Source: Microvirga mediterraneensis (GTDB lineage Bacteria; Pseudomonadota; Alphaproteobacteria; Rhizobiales; Beijerinckiaceae). Taken from it: 64,000 bases of DNA. Numbering within the stretch: position 1 is the first letter of the stretch; every line of letters begins with the position of its first letter. Positions 43,109-53,271 of this stretch are shown here, piece by piece. The stretch lies in contig NZ_JACDXJ010000001.1 of the NCBI RefSeq assembly GCF_013520865.1, positions 1,054,001 through 1,118,000 of the forward strand. The letters run 5' to 3'. The notes below the pieces were generated by a model, which searched no databases, was not told where the DNA came from, and saw only the letters and a program-made list of their open reading frames with translations. The position numbers were made by a program, and so were the translations under genes.

Positions 43109-43876
43109 ATGGAGCGGAGCTTGGTCAGGACTGCGACCCGATTGGGTGTTTTTGCAACGATGCTCGTCCTGGCGGCCTGCAATCAGACGGGAGCGCGATC
43201 GGTTGGCCTCGGCATCGCGGCTGATCTCGATCCGACGGGGTTCTCCCGAGAGGCCGTCGATCTCGCCGAGAGCGTTCCAACCGTGCAGGAGCCGGGCGCG
43301 CGGGAGATCGATTACAGCAAGTTCGCATCACGTCTCGCCGATGTGGCCGCCGGCAACACGGCGCGACCGAACTATCTCAGTGAACTCGACCGTCATAACA
43401 GCATGATGATGGCCATGCAGACGGCCGGGATCACGCAATCGGTGGCGCATGCGGCCATCGGCGGAGCGTTAAGCAATGGCGTCAGTTTGGTGGGCGCGAT
43501 TCCCTCGCTTGCCAATCAAGCCGTGTCGGCGGGCATGTTGGCCGACCGCATGGCCCAGGTGAGGGCGCAGTCCAGTGCCGCCGCCGCCCGACTGGAGGCC
43601 GAGCGGGCGGCCGAGCAGATCGTTTCCGACGTGGACCGCCCGGCGGAGGCCCAGGCCGTTCTGTCCATCCTCGACGGCACCAGAGCTTCCAGTGCCAGCT
43701 GGTACAATCCCCAGACCGGGTCTTCCGGCAAGGTAAGCTTGAGTCCGGTCAACCGGACGATGCCCAAGGTGATGGATTGCCGCATCATCAAACGGGAATT
43801 GCGGTCCGGCAGGACGACGCGAAAGGGCGAGATGCTGGCGTGCCGCAGCAACGGGGAATGGTACGACGTCTCCTGA
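43109..43876 (+). CDS. Hypothetical lipoprotein with a surface-antigen-like C-terminus
   Basis: 255 residues. A lipoprotein signal (TRLGVFATMLVLAACNQTGA, lipobox LAAC, Cys24) precedes a middle region with a glycine-rich hydrophobic stretch (HAAIGGALSNGVSLVGAIPS) and a helix rich in Ala/Arg/Glu (RLEAERAAEQIVSDVDRPAE). The last ~60 residues (WYNPQTGSSGKVSLSP, CRIIKRELRSGRTTRKGEML) resemble the C-terminal domain of 17-kDa surface antigens. The start at ATG 43109 has no good ribosome-binding site; TTG 43121 preceded by GGAGCGGAG is a serious alternative. Confidence 0.7.
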   Translation: MERSLVRTATRLGVFATMLVLAACNQTGARSVGLGIAADLDPTGFSREAVDLAESVPTVQEPGAREIDYSKFASRLADVAAGNTARPNYLSELDRHNSMMMAMQTAGITQSVAHAAIGGALSNGVSLVGAIPSLANQAVSAGMLADRMAQVRAQSSAAAARLEAERAAEQIVSDVDRPAEAQAVLSILDGTRASSASWYNPQTGSSGKVSLSPVNRTMPKVMDCRIIKRELRSGRTTRKGEMLACRSNGEWYDVS

Positions 43877-43945
43877 CCGCAGAAATCGGGTCGTGCGGCG
43901 CTCTCGTTTGTGCCATTCCGGCTCGCGACTTGCGGGAAAGACACC

Positions 43946-44905
43946 ATGGCACAGGCATCCATTCAGAAGAGCATGAATGCGTCCGATTGGGCGCTGTTGG
44001 CGATCCTCTCCGTCGTCTGGGGCGGCTCCTTCCTCTTCATCGGAGTGGCTGTCCGCGAGCTGCCGCCCCTGACCATCGTGGCGCTTCGGGTCGTCACGGC
44101 GGCCTCGGCGCTGCTCCTCGTCCTGAGGTGCATGGGGGTGTCGCTGCCGCGCGGCCGTCAGGCCTGGACGGCCTTTCTCGGGATGTCGATCCTCAACAAC
44201 GTCATCCCGTTCACCCTCATCGTCTGGAGCCAGGGCCACATCGCCAGCGGCCTGGCATCCATTCTCAACGCGACCACGCCGCTCTTCACGGTCATCGTGG
44301 CCCATTACTTTACGGACGATGAGCGCCTGACAGGCCAGCGGCTCGCGGGCGTGATCGTCGGGTTCGTCGGCGTCGCCGTGATGATCGGGGCCGCGGCGTT
44401 CGCCTCGTTGGACGCGAGCATTCTCGCGCAGCTCGCGGTTCTCGGCGCGGCCCTGTCCTACGGCTTTTCAGGAGTCTTCGGGCGGCGCTTCAAGACCATG
44501 GGAATCCCGCCGCTCGCCACGGCGACCGGCCAGGTCACGGTCTCGAGCGCGCTTCTCTTGCCCACCGCGCTGATCGTCGACCGGCCCTGGACGCTGGCGA
44601 TGCCGAGCACGGTGGCGATCCTGTCCCTCGCGGCTCTCGGCCTGGTCTCGACGGCCTTCGCCTATCTGATCTTCTTCCGCCTGCTCGCGCGGGCGGGCGC
44701 CACCAATGTGGGCCTCGTGACGTTCCTCATCCCGGTCAGCGCCATCGTGCTCGGCGTGCTCGTTCTCGGCGAAGCCCTGGCGGCCCGGCACATGGCCGGG
44801 ATGGCCCTGATCGGGGCAGGGCTCATCCTGATCGACGGGCGGCTTGTCTCGATGCTGGGCGCCCTGTTCAGCGCGAAGCGTCCGGCTGAGCACGGAAGCG
44901 GTTGA
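43946..44905 (+). CDS. EamA family transporter
   Basis: 319 residues, ten helices, two EamA repeats: LLAILSVVWGGSFLFIGVAV at the start and LGAALSYGFSGVFGRRFKTM opening the second. Start at 43946 after GGGAAAG. Its last 38 nt overlap the convergent gene at 44868-45827. Substrate unknown; the closest characterised relatives are metabolite exporters such as RhaT/YdcZ-type DMT proteins. Confidence 0.85.
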   Translation: MAQASIQKSMNASDWALLAILSVVWGGSFLFIGVAVRELPPLTIVALRVVTAASALLLVLRCMGVSLPRGRQAWTAFLGMSILNNVIPFTLIVWSQGHIASGLASILNATTPLFTVIVAHYFTDDERLTGQRLAGVIVGFVGVAVMIGAAAFASLDASILAQLAVLGAALSYGFSGVFGRRFKTMGIPPLATATGQVTVSSALLLPTALIVDRPWTLAMPSTVAILSLAALGLVSTAFAYLIFFRLLARAGATNVGLVTFLIPVSAIVLGVLVLGEALAARHMAGMALIGAGLILIDGRLVSMLGALFSAKRPAEHGSG

Positions 44906-45827
44906 ACATCATGTCGGGTGCGCTGGTGTTGTGGCGGGAAGGAACGAGCCGTCCCATCCACGCATCGGTCGCCTTGCCGCCCTGGAAGTTCATGATCGGC
45001 TCCTCGCGCCAGGAGCGGGCCTTCTCCTCACGCACGGCGATCCGGGCCACATCCGCGTTGAACTCGGTCACGTACATGGAGCGAAGCCCCGCGAAGGGCA
45101 GGCCGGAGACGCCCTGATCGAAAGCGACGTCCAGGGTCATGCGCTCCTCGTTGAGAGCCTTGACGGCGACACTCGCCTTGCCGCCCTTCGCCAGGGTCAG
45201 CATGAAGGTCATGGTCTTCGGGTCGAAGGCGACATCCTTCAGGTTCACCACGGGGCGCTGGTCGAACTCCACCGGGCCGACGAGAAAAGAGGAGCCGTAG
45301 GACGTCCAGTCCAGGTGCTCGGGCGGGAGCGGCTTGATGCGCCAATAGCCATCGCCCGGATAGATCACGAGCACCTCCACGGCCTTGTCGCCGCGCTTCT
45401 TGAGCAGCTGCAGGAGATGGATCTTCGGCGTGACCTTGTCGCCGATGGTCACCGTGACGTCGCTCGGGCGCCAGAATTCGGTGAAGGACAGGCCCATGAT
45501 GCGGATTTCGCCGTCCTCGTAGAGGGTCGACATGGTCGGGTGCGGCTTGGCCGAGGTTTCCTCGGAGATGTCCTCGCAGGCCGTCCAGTCCGGCTCCCAC
45601 CGATCCTGGCGCAGGGAACCCAGATAGGCTGGATGCACGGCCTCGATCTGGAAATGCTTCACCTCCGGCGACGCGAAGTTGATCGCCACATTGTCCTTTT
45701 CGGCGCACAGCACCGGTTCGCTCGCGTTCGTCACGTCGACGGCCAAGCCGTCGAGGGTGGCGGCGGTCGCCGTCGAGGCAAGGCCGAGGAATCCGAGGGC
45801 GAAAAGCCGGGACAGGAAGAGGGGCAT
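44868..45827 (-). CDS. Exported hypothetical protein
   Basis: 319 residues. A signal peptide (MPLFLSRLFALGFLGLASTA, cleavage after ATA) precedes a beta-rich soluble domain: PVLCAEKDNVAINFASPEVK, LSFTEFWRPSDVTVTIGDKV, YGSSFLVGPVEFDQRPVV and FMLTLAKGGKASVAVKAL. Two cysteines near the N-terminus could pair. Periplasmic, family not recognised. Convergent with, and overlapping by 38 nt, the EamA gene. Confidence 0.75.
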   Translation of the reverse strand: MPLFLSRLFALGFLGLASTATAATLDGLAVDVTNASEPVLCAEKDNVAINFASPEVKHFQIEAVHPAYLGSLRQDRWEPDWTACEDISEETSAKPHPTMSTLYEDGEIRIMGLSFTEFWRPSDVTVTIGDKVTPKIHLLQLLKKRGDKAVEVLVIYPGDGYWRIKPLPPEHLDWTSYGSSFLVGPVEFDQRPVVNLKDVAFDPKTMTFMLTLAKGGKASVAVKALNEERMTLDVAFDQGVSGLPFAGLRSMYVTEFNADVARIAVREEKARSWREEPIMNFQGGKATDAWMGRLVPSRHNTSAPDMMFNRFRAQPDASR

Positions 45828-46082
45828 CGATTATGTCTTTACGGAAGCTGAAGCGCAGGGAAGCGCCAGAGATAGCGCGCTCCGACTATGCCGTCGAGCC
45901 AAGAGGCCTTTGCAGGCGAGCCTGTTGATTAGGTATGGCAGCCATCGCATCTATGGGGTTAGGGATCAGGGAGGCCTGTGGTAGGGTGAAAACCGTCCTG
46001 AAGCGTGGCTTTAAGGGCCTTTCGGCCCTGAAGATCCCCGTCTCCCGCCAGATTTGAGGCTGTTTGCCCGAGTGTTTCGAGA

Positions 46083-47195
46083 ATGCGCCTGACCTTGAGC
46101 CTATCCGACAATCCCGCCACGGCTTCGGTCGAGCGGGCGATCATGGAGTTTCGCAGCGCCCGCCCCGTGGTGATCGATGGGGCTGAAGGGAGCGCGCTCG
46201 CCATCGGCGTCGAGGACCTGGACGAGGCCATGGGCGCCGAGATCGAGGCCGTTGCCGGCGGTCGAGCCCATCTCGTCCTGCCGGCGGCCAGGCTTCGCCG
46301 CCTCGGCCTCGAGCGGGAGGTTCCCGGCCGGGTTGCCCTGCCGGTGGTGGAGCGCAGCCGCGTGGAAGCCCTGGCGCTCCGGGTCGACAGCCGCATCGAC
46401 GCGCCGGTCCGTCCGGCCGATGAGCTGGACGGGGAGGCCCTTGAACTGGCCCGCCTGTCCCTCGTGCTGCCGGCCGTGGTCGTCGTGCCCCTGGCGAAGG
46501 GTATCGAGATCGATCCGTCTCTCGTGCGCGTGTCGGGCGAGGCCATCCGGGGCTATCGGCGGGCCCGGGCAGCCGACCTCAAGATCGTCAGCCGGGCACC
46601 GGTCCCGCTGGAGGGAGCGCCTACCAGCGAATTCGTGGTGTTCCGCGGCGGCGAGGGGTTGCGCGACCAGGTGGCGATCGTGGTCGGCAAGCCGGATGTC
46701 TCGAAGCCCGTGACCGTGCGCCTGCATTCCGCGTGCCTGACGGGCGATCTCTTCGGCAGCCTCAAATGCGATTGCGGCGACCAGCTGCGCGAGACCGTGC
46801 GCTTCATGGCCTCGCACGAGGGCGGCATCCTGCTCTATCTCGACCAGGAGGGGCGCGGGAACGGCATCGCCAACAAGATCCGCGCCTACAAGCTCCAGGC
46901 GCAGGGATTCGACACCTATGACGCCGACGAAGTGCTCGGGTTCGAGACCGATCAGCGCCGCTTCGATTTTGCCGCCGTGATGCTCAAGGAGCTGGGCGTC
47001 GGCAAGGTTCGCCTCATGACCAACAACCCCGAGAAGATCGACGCGCTGGCCAAGGCCGGCCTCGAGGTCATCTCCGACCACCGGGTCCTGGGTCGTCCGA
47101 CGGCGGAGAACGTCAGCTATCTCGCGGCCAAGCGCGACCGGGCCGGGCACTACATCGATCTCGACGGCATGCTGGCCTGCTCGCAGAAGGATTGA
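46083..47195 (+). CDS. ribA: GTP cyclohydrolase II with a vestigial RibB-like N-terminus
   Basis: 370 residues. The C-terminal ~185 residues are a complete GTP cyclohydrolase II (first step of riboflavin synthesis). The zinc ligands are Cys218, Cys229 and Cys231 in HSACLTGDLFGSLKCDCGDQ. LYLDQEGRGNGIANKIRAYK holds the catalytic Asp/Arg, and RLMTNNPEKIDALA is canonical. The N-terminal ~175 residues follow the outline of DHBP synthase (AIMEFRSARPVVIDGAEGSA, HLVLPAARLRRLGLE) but lack its acidic metal-binding loop, so only the cyclohydrolase should be active. No FMN riboswitch is evident in the 255-bp leader (45828-46082), which holds only a short GGGCC/GGCCC hairpin. Confidence 0.92.
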   Translation: MRLTLSLSDNPATASVERAIMEFRSARPVVIDGAEGSALAIGVEDLDEAMGAEIEAVAGGRAHLVLPAARLRRLGLEREVPGRVALPVVERSRVEALALRVDSRIDAPVRPADELDGEALELARLSLVLPAVVVVPLAKGIEIDPSLVRVSGEAIRGYRRARAADLKIVSRAPVPLEGAPTSEFVVFRGGEGLRDQVAIVVGKPDVSKPVTVRLHSACLTGDLFGSLKCDCGDQLRETVRFMASHEGGILLYLDQEGRGNGIANKIRAYKLQAQGFDTYDADEVLGFETDQRRFDFAAVMLKELGVGKVRLMTNNPEKIDALAKAGLEVISDHRVLGRPTAENVSYLAAKRDRAGHYIDLDGMLACSQKD

Positions 47196-47352
47196 GCGCC
47201 CGTCGCGCCTCATACCTCACAAGATCCAACTTTCGTTTCTATTGCCGCTGTAGAACAATATCCTAGCTTTTTCCTGAGGCGGAAAGACCGCTTCGGCCCG
47301 ACCGCCACGCCATGGGCGCCAGCCAGCGCTGGCGGGTACAGGGGAAAAGCTC

Positions 47353-49035
<1,683 letters not shown>

Positions 49036-49056
49036 CCGGATGACGGAAGACAAAAC

Positions 49057-49090
49057 AAAACCGCCGCCGGATCTCTCCGGCGGCGGTTTT
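49057..49090. terminator. Bidirectional terminator
   Basis: AAAACCGCCGCCGG (49057-49070), loop ATCTCT, then CCGGCGGCGGTTTT (49077-49090): a 14-bp perfect stem with A and T flanks, so it can stop transcription in both directions between the lactate permease and the convergent amidohydrolase. Confidence 0.9.
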
Positions 49091-49112
49091 GCCGAGTGGA
49101 TTTAAGCGTCTC

Positions 49113-49156
49113 GCATCCTTTCACGCAAAACCGGTTCCCGGTTTTGCGCTCGATGC
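49113..49156. repeat. Family A repeat, inverted copy
   Basis: GCATC and GATGC ends enclose CGCAAAACCGG-TTC-CCGGTTTTGCG, a perfect 11-bp stem. It shares the ACGCAAAA/AACCGGTT core with the tandem copies at 6108-6219, in opposite orientation. It ends 1 nt before the amidohydrolase stop codon. Confidence 0.75.
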
Positions 49157-49157
49157 T

Positions 49158-50327
49158 CTATCGCGCCGGCATGCCGGTTTCGACGATCTTCGCCCAGAGC
49201 GAGACGCCGTAGGGGCTCGCCTCGTCGTTGAAGTCGTAGGCCGGGTGGTGGACGCCCGCCGTGTCGCCGTTGCCGAGGAAGATGTAGGCGCCCGGGCGCT
49301 CCTCCAGCATGTAGGAGAAATCCTCCGCGCCCATGAGCGGGAGCACCGTGGTGTCGACGGCGTTCTCGCCCGCCACGGTGCGCGCGACATTCGCCATGAA
49401 CTCCGTCTTGTCCGGGTCGTTCATGGTCACCGGATAGCCGCGGTCGTATTCGACCTCGGCCTTGGCCCCGAAGGCCGCGCAGACGTTCTCCACGATGGCG
49501 CGGATGCGGGTCTCGGCGAGGTCGCGCACCTCCGGCGAGAGGGTGCGCACGGTGCCGAGCAGGGTCGCAGTCTGCGGGATCACGTTGAACGCCTCGCCGG
49601 CCTTCACGGTGCAGACGGAGACCACCACCGAATCGAGCGGGTCGGCGCTGCGCGACGCGATGGTCTGCAGGGCCGTGATGATATGGGCCGAGATGACCAC
49701 GGGATCGATGCAGTCGTGCGGGCGCGCCGCGTGGCCGCCCTTGCCCTCGATCTGGATCGTGAACCGGTCGGCCGCGGCCATCATGGCGCCGGGCCGGATG
49801 GCGAACTGGCCCACGGGAATGCCCGGCATGTTGTGCATGCCGTAGACCTCATGCACGCCGAAGCGCTCCAGCAGGCCGTCCTTGAGCATTTCGTTGGCGC
49901 CCCCGCCGCCTTCCTCCGCCGGCTGGAAGATCACCACCGCGGTGCCGTCGAAGTTGCGGGTTTCCGCCAGATACTTCGCGGCGCCGAGCAGCATCGCCGT
50001 GTGGCCGTCATGGCCGCAGGCATGCATCTTGCCCGGCACCTTGGACTTGTGGGGAACGTCCGTCGCCTCTTCGATGGGGAGCGCGTCCATGTCGGCGCGC
50101 AGGCCGATCACCTTGCCGGAAGTGTTCGACCGGCCCCTGATCACGCCGACGACCCCGGTTTGCCCGAGGCCGGTCACGACCTCGTCGCAGCCGAAGCTCT
50201 TCAGCTTCTCGGCCACGATGCCGGCCGTGCGATGCACGTCGAACAGCAGCTCCGGGTTTTCATGGAAGTCGCGACGCCAGGCGGTGATTTCATCGGCGAG
50301 ATCGGCGACGCGGTTGATGATCGGCAT
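49158..50327 (-). CDS. M20 family amidohydrolase (hippurate hydrolase type)
   Basis: 389 residues. Metal-binding segments of M20D peptidases: KMHACGHDGHTAMLLGAAKY, FQPAEEGGGGANEMLKDGLL, GMHNMPGIPVGQ, and the C-terminal LPLMGAEDFSYMLEERPGAY. The dimerisation (lid) domain lies between about 185 and 300. The family removes acyl groups from N-acyl amino acids. The start at 50327 is preferred over 50345 because GAGGAA lies 5 nt upstream. Confidence 0.88.
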   Translation of the reverse strand: MPIINRVADLADEITAWRRDFHENPELLFDVHRTAGIVAEKLKSFGCDEVVTGLGQTGVVGVIRGRSNTSGKVIGLRADMDALPIEEATDVPHKSKVPGKMHACGHDGHTAMLLGAAKYLAETRNFDGTAVVIFQPAEEGGGGANEMLKDGLLERFGVHEVYGMHNMPGIPVGQFAIRPGAMMAAADRFTIQIEGKGGHAARPHDCIDPVVISAHIITALQTIASRSADPLDSVVVSVCTVKAGEAFNVIPQTATLLGTVRTLSPEVRDLAETRIRAIVENVCAAFGAKAEVEYDRGYPVTMNDPDKTEFMANVARTVAGENAVDTTVLPLMGAEDFSYMLEERPGAYIFLGNGDTAGVHHPAYDFNDEASPYGVSLWAKIVETGMPAR

Positions 50328-50418
50328 GTCGTTCCTCAGGGGCAAGAATCCGGAAGCCGCCAGCCAAGCAGAGGCAATGCCCCTCCGTCAATCCTTCCCC
50401 GAGCAGAAGACAGCCGTA

Positions 50419-51657
50419 TTAATTTGTGCGGCGCAGAACGGCCTTGGGGCGCTTCGTGCGGAACTGCCCGCGCTCGATGGCGACGAAGATGAGGACCAGG
50501 ACCAGGAGCGCCGTGAACCACCAGACCTGGGTGGTGCCGATGCCGAGGCAGCCCAGGGTATAGGCACAGGCGAAGGCGGCCATGATGCTCGGCGCCACGG
50601 TGGCGCGATGACTCTCGGCGCCGACGACGACCTGATACAGCAGGACGCTGCCGGCCACGGCGCCCACGAGGCCGAGCTCGTACCAGATCTCGAACAGCAG
50701 GGTGGACGGAGCGCTCGGCGGCAGCAATCCGACGAAGCGTCCGCGCAGGGCCGTCTCCAGGCCATGTCCGGTCAGAAGCCGCAGCGGCTCATCGAGGACG
50801 ATCTGGCGCCACGCCTCGATGCCGAGCGCCGTCGGCGAGCCGGCGCCGAGGAGGCCTGCCGCCAGGGGCTTCAGGAGGAAGGGCAGGGCCGGCGCGAACA
50901 GCAGCAGCCCCGCCATGACGAATCCGGTCAGGCGGGCGCCGAAAACCGGGTTCCAGGCCGTGATGACGAAGACGACGGCGCCTGCGGCCAAACCGTAGAG
51001 GGGCAGGCCGTCCCGGGTGAGGAGGGAGCAGACGGCCACGGCGAGCGCAAGGACGAGAGCCTCCAGGTTGCGCCCTCGCGAATGGAGCCATGCGATGGCG
51101 GGCCAGAGCAGCAGGACGAGCATGAGCATGCCGCGCTCCAGGCTCGGGCCTTCCGGATCGAAGCGGCTGCCGCCGGTCAGTTTCAGCCCGATGGCGATCA
51201 CGGCCGCAAGGCCGACGCCGACGGGAAGAAGATAGAGGTTGGCCGAGCGCATCCGCTCTGGAATGGCGAGATACCCGCCAAGGCCCATGAGGGCCATGCC
51301 GATGATGTTGAGAAGCCGCTCGGACGCCTGCGGCAGGAAGGGGGTCCAGGCCAGGGACAGCCCGGCCCAGAGCAGCAGGACGAACCCCGCGATGCCGCCG
51401 GGGGAGGTGGCAAGGCCAATGAGCTTATCCCAGGCGTTTCTGGCGCTTCCTTCGAGCACCGAGGCGAGGACGAGGAGGATGACAGCCAGGGGGGCCATCA
51501 CGACCAGGGCGCGGCGCGTGAACAGGGCCGCCAGGGGAACGGCGAAGAACAGGAGCGCGAAGCCGAGGCGCCGCAGCATGGCGGCGGCATCGGCTGACGG
51601 ATTGGCCGCTTGGGCGATGGGACGGATCATGCGGGCGGTCGATCGACGGTTGAGCAT
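50419..51657 (-). CDS. O-antigen ligase-like polytopic membrane protein
   Basis: 412 residues with about ten to twelve hydrophobic helices, including FALLFFAVPLAALFTRRALV at the N-terminus. A periplasmic loop contains IEAWRQIVLDEPLRLLTGHG and PPSAPSTLLFEIWYELGLVG, the pattern of the Wzy_C/O-antigen ligase domain. It could ligate or polymerise a surface glycan, but no glycan genes are nearby, so the role is open. An orphan gene followed by a 91-nt gap before the amidohydrolase start. Confidence 0.65.
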   Translation of the reverse strand: MLNRRSTARMIRPIAQAANPSADAAAMLRRLGFALLFFAVPLAALFTRRALVVMAPLAVILLVLASVLEGSARNAWDKLIGLATSPGGIAGFVLLLWAGLSLAWTPFLPQASERLLNIIGMALMGLGGYLAIPERMRSANLYLLPVGVGLAAVIAIGLKLTGGSRFDPEGPSLERGMLMLVLLLWPAIAWLHSRGRNLEALVLALAVAVCSLLTRDGLPLYGLAAGAVVFVITAWNPVFGARLTGFVMAGLLLFAPALPFLLKPLAAGLLGAGSPTALGIEAWRQIVLDEPLRLLTGHGLETALRGRFVGLLPPSAPSTLLFEIWYELGLVGAVAGSVLLYQVVVGAESHRATVAPSIMAAFACAYTLGCLGIGTTQVWWFTALLVLVLIFVAIERGQFRTKRPKAVLRRTN

Positions 51658-51821
51658 TCAGGAGCGGGAAGCCTAGTGGACGAGAGTGTGAAAAGCTGTA
51701 GGTGCGATGCAACACACGCCCTCCTTTGTCTCTCCCCCAGGAGGGTTATAGCCCTCCTTCGCCGCTGCCTTCTGATGTCACGTTCCTGGATCCGGCCCGG
51801 GAGGTGATGACATCGCGGGTT

Positions 51822-51917
51822 GTCGTCCCCGGCGCACGCAATGCGGGAAGGGGGCCATGGCGCTGAGCGTGTGGGTGGTTTCCCTTCCCCTCCGCTGCGC
51901 TCCGGCCGGGAATGACA
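51822..51917. repeat. Palindromic intergenic repeat (family C)
   Basis: Starts GTCGTCCCCGGCGCACGCAA and ends TCCGGCCGGGAATGAC, with GCGGGAAGGGGG and TTCCCTTCCCCTCCGC complementary inside. It lies in the 305-bp gap 51658-51962, which has no other supported feature. Confidence 0.75.
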
Positions 51918-51962
51918 CCGAGGATGCTTCTCCTGGTTCAGCGCAGCCCAAGTCCGCTTCGC

Positions 51963-52853
51963 TCAGTCCCTCTGCCCGCGGATGAAGTTGATGATCCCCG
52001 AGAAATCGTCGCCCTCGTGCCCGGCATTGTTGAACAGGGCGTAGAGCTGCGCCGCCTCCGCGCCCAAAGGGGTCGAGGCTCCGGACGCGAGAGCTGCCTC
52101 CTGGGCCAGCTTCAAATCCTTGAGCATCAGGGCCGCGGCGAAGCCCGGCTTGTACCCGTTATTGGCCGGGGAGGCCGGTACGGGGCCGGGCACCGGGCAA
52201 TAGGTGGTGAGCGACCAGCATTGGCCCGAGGACGTGGAGGCGACGTCGAAGAGCGCCTGATGCGACAGGCCGAGCTTCTCAGCCAGCACGAAAGCCTCCG
52301 CCACGCCGATCATCGAGATGCCGAGGATCATGTTGTTGCAGATCTTCGCCGCCTGGCCGGCGCCCGCCTCGCCGCAATGGACGACCTTCTTGCCCATGCT
52401 GGACAGGATCGGTTCGGCCCGGTCGAAAGCCTCTTTCGTGCCGCCCGTCATGAAGGTGAGCGTGGCGCCCTTCGCGCCGCCGACGCCGCCCGACACCGGA
52501 GCGTCGAGGCTCGCCAGATCGCGTCCCTGCTCGCGCGCCATCACGTGGGCCTTGCGGGCACTCTCCACGTCGACAGTGGAGCAGTCGATCAGCAGCGCGC
52601 CTTCCTTTACGGAGGGCAGAATGTCCGCCCAGACCGAGAGCACATGCCGGCCCGCCGGCAGCATGGTGACGACGATGTCCGCATCCCTCACCGCATCGAC
52701 TGTCGAAGCGGCGATGCTTGCGCCGTCGCTCCGGGCCTGATCGCAGGAGGCGGGCGACAGGTCGAATCCGGTGACGCTGTGGCCCGCCTTGACGAGATTG
52801 GCCGCCATGGGGCCGCCCATGTTGCCGAGACCGATGAACGCGATGGTGGTCAT
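51963..52853 (-). CDS. mmsB: 3-hydroxyisobutyrate dehydrogenase
   Basis: A 296-residue NAD-dependent beta-hydroxyacid dehydrogenase of valine catabolism. Rossmann motif: TIAFIGLGNMGGPMAANLVK. The substrate-binding DAPVSGGVGGAKGATLTFMT and catalytic-lysine GAGQAAKICNNMILGISMIG are intact, and ALMLKDLKLAQEAA closes the C-terminal domain. It ends the unit acyl-CoA dehydrogenase, small membrane protein, mmsB, with a 46-nt gap upstream. Confidence 0.93.
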   Translation of the reverse strand: MTTIAFIGLGNMGGPMAANLVKAGHSVTGFDLSPASCDQARSDGASIAASTVDAVRDADIVVTMLPAGRHVLSVWADILPSVKEGALLIDCSTVDVESARKAHVMAREQGRDLASLDAPVSGGVGGAKGATLTFMTGGTKEAFDRAEPILSSMGKKVVHCGEAGAGQAAKICNNMILGISMIGVAEAFVLAEKLGLSHQALFDVASTSSGQCWSLTTYCPVPGPVPASPANNGYKPGFAAALMLKDLKLAQEAALASGASTPLGAEAAQLYALFNNAGHEGDDFSGIINFIRGQRD

Positions 52854-52899
52854 GAGAATCCTCCCGTCTTGTTATGCGATGTTGCGATGAGGGCCGCCG

Positions 52900-53271
52900 T
52901 CACGCGCCGCGCGCTCTCCAGAGTGCCCCGGCCAAGGCAAAGCCGTAGAACCACAGCATGAGTGAACCGAAGACCTTGTCGAGCGCCGGGTTCAAGCCCG
53001 GAAAGAATACGGCGAAATGGGACCCGACGGCCGCCATGATCAGCATGCCCGGAACGGCGACGAGCGTCATGGCGCGCAGCCCGGCTTTCGCCGGAACGCG
53101 CAGGATCGCCGGAGCCGACAGTCCGAGCACCAGGCCGAGCGCTCCTCCGATCGTGAAGTTGAGCTGGAACGGTCGGCGTCCTTCCAGGAAGAACCATGGG
53201 CCCGCGACATGGAACAGCGCGAAGATGACGGCCGCGAGGCCGAAACCGAGACCGAGGGATCGTACGATCAT
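52900..53271 (-). CDS. Small four-helix membrane protein
   Basis: 123 residues with four hydrophobic helices (GLGFGLAAVIFALFHVAGPW, GGALGLVLGLSAPAILRV, TLVAVPGMLIMAAVGSHFAV, FGSLMLWFYGFALAGALW). No family recognised. Its start overlaps the stop of the acyl-CoA dehydrogenase gene (ATGA) and mmsB follows, so it is embedded in the valine operon and is expected to be co-translated. A transport or membrane-anchoring role for branched-chain intermediates is only a guess. Confidence 0.7.
   Translation of the reverse strand: MIVRSLGLGFGLAAVIFALFHVAGPWFFLEGRRPFQLNFTIGGALGLVLGLSAPAILRVPAKAGLRAMTLVAVPGMLIMAAVGSHFAVFFPGLNPALDKVFGSLMLWFYGFALAGALWRARGA

Noticed and set aside
45828..46082. FMN riboswitch upstream of ribA
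   Set aside because: The conserved RFN core (AGGGTGAAATTCCC and paired elements) is not present; only a short GGGCC/GGCCC hairpin was seen.
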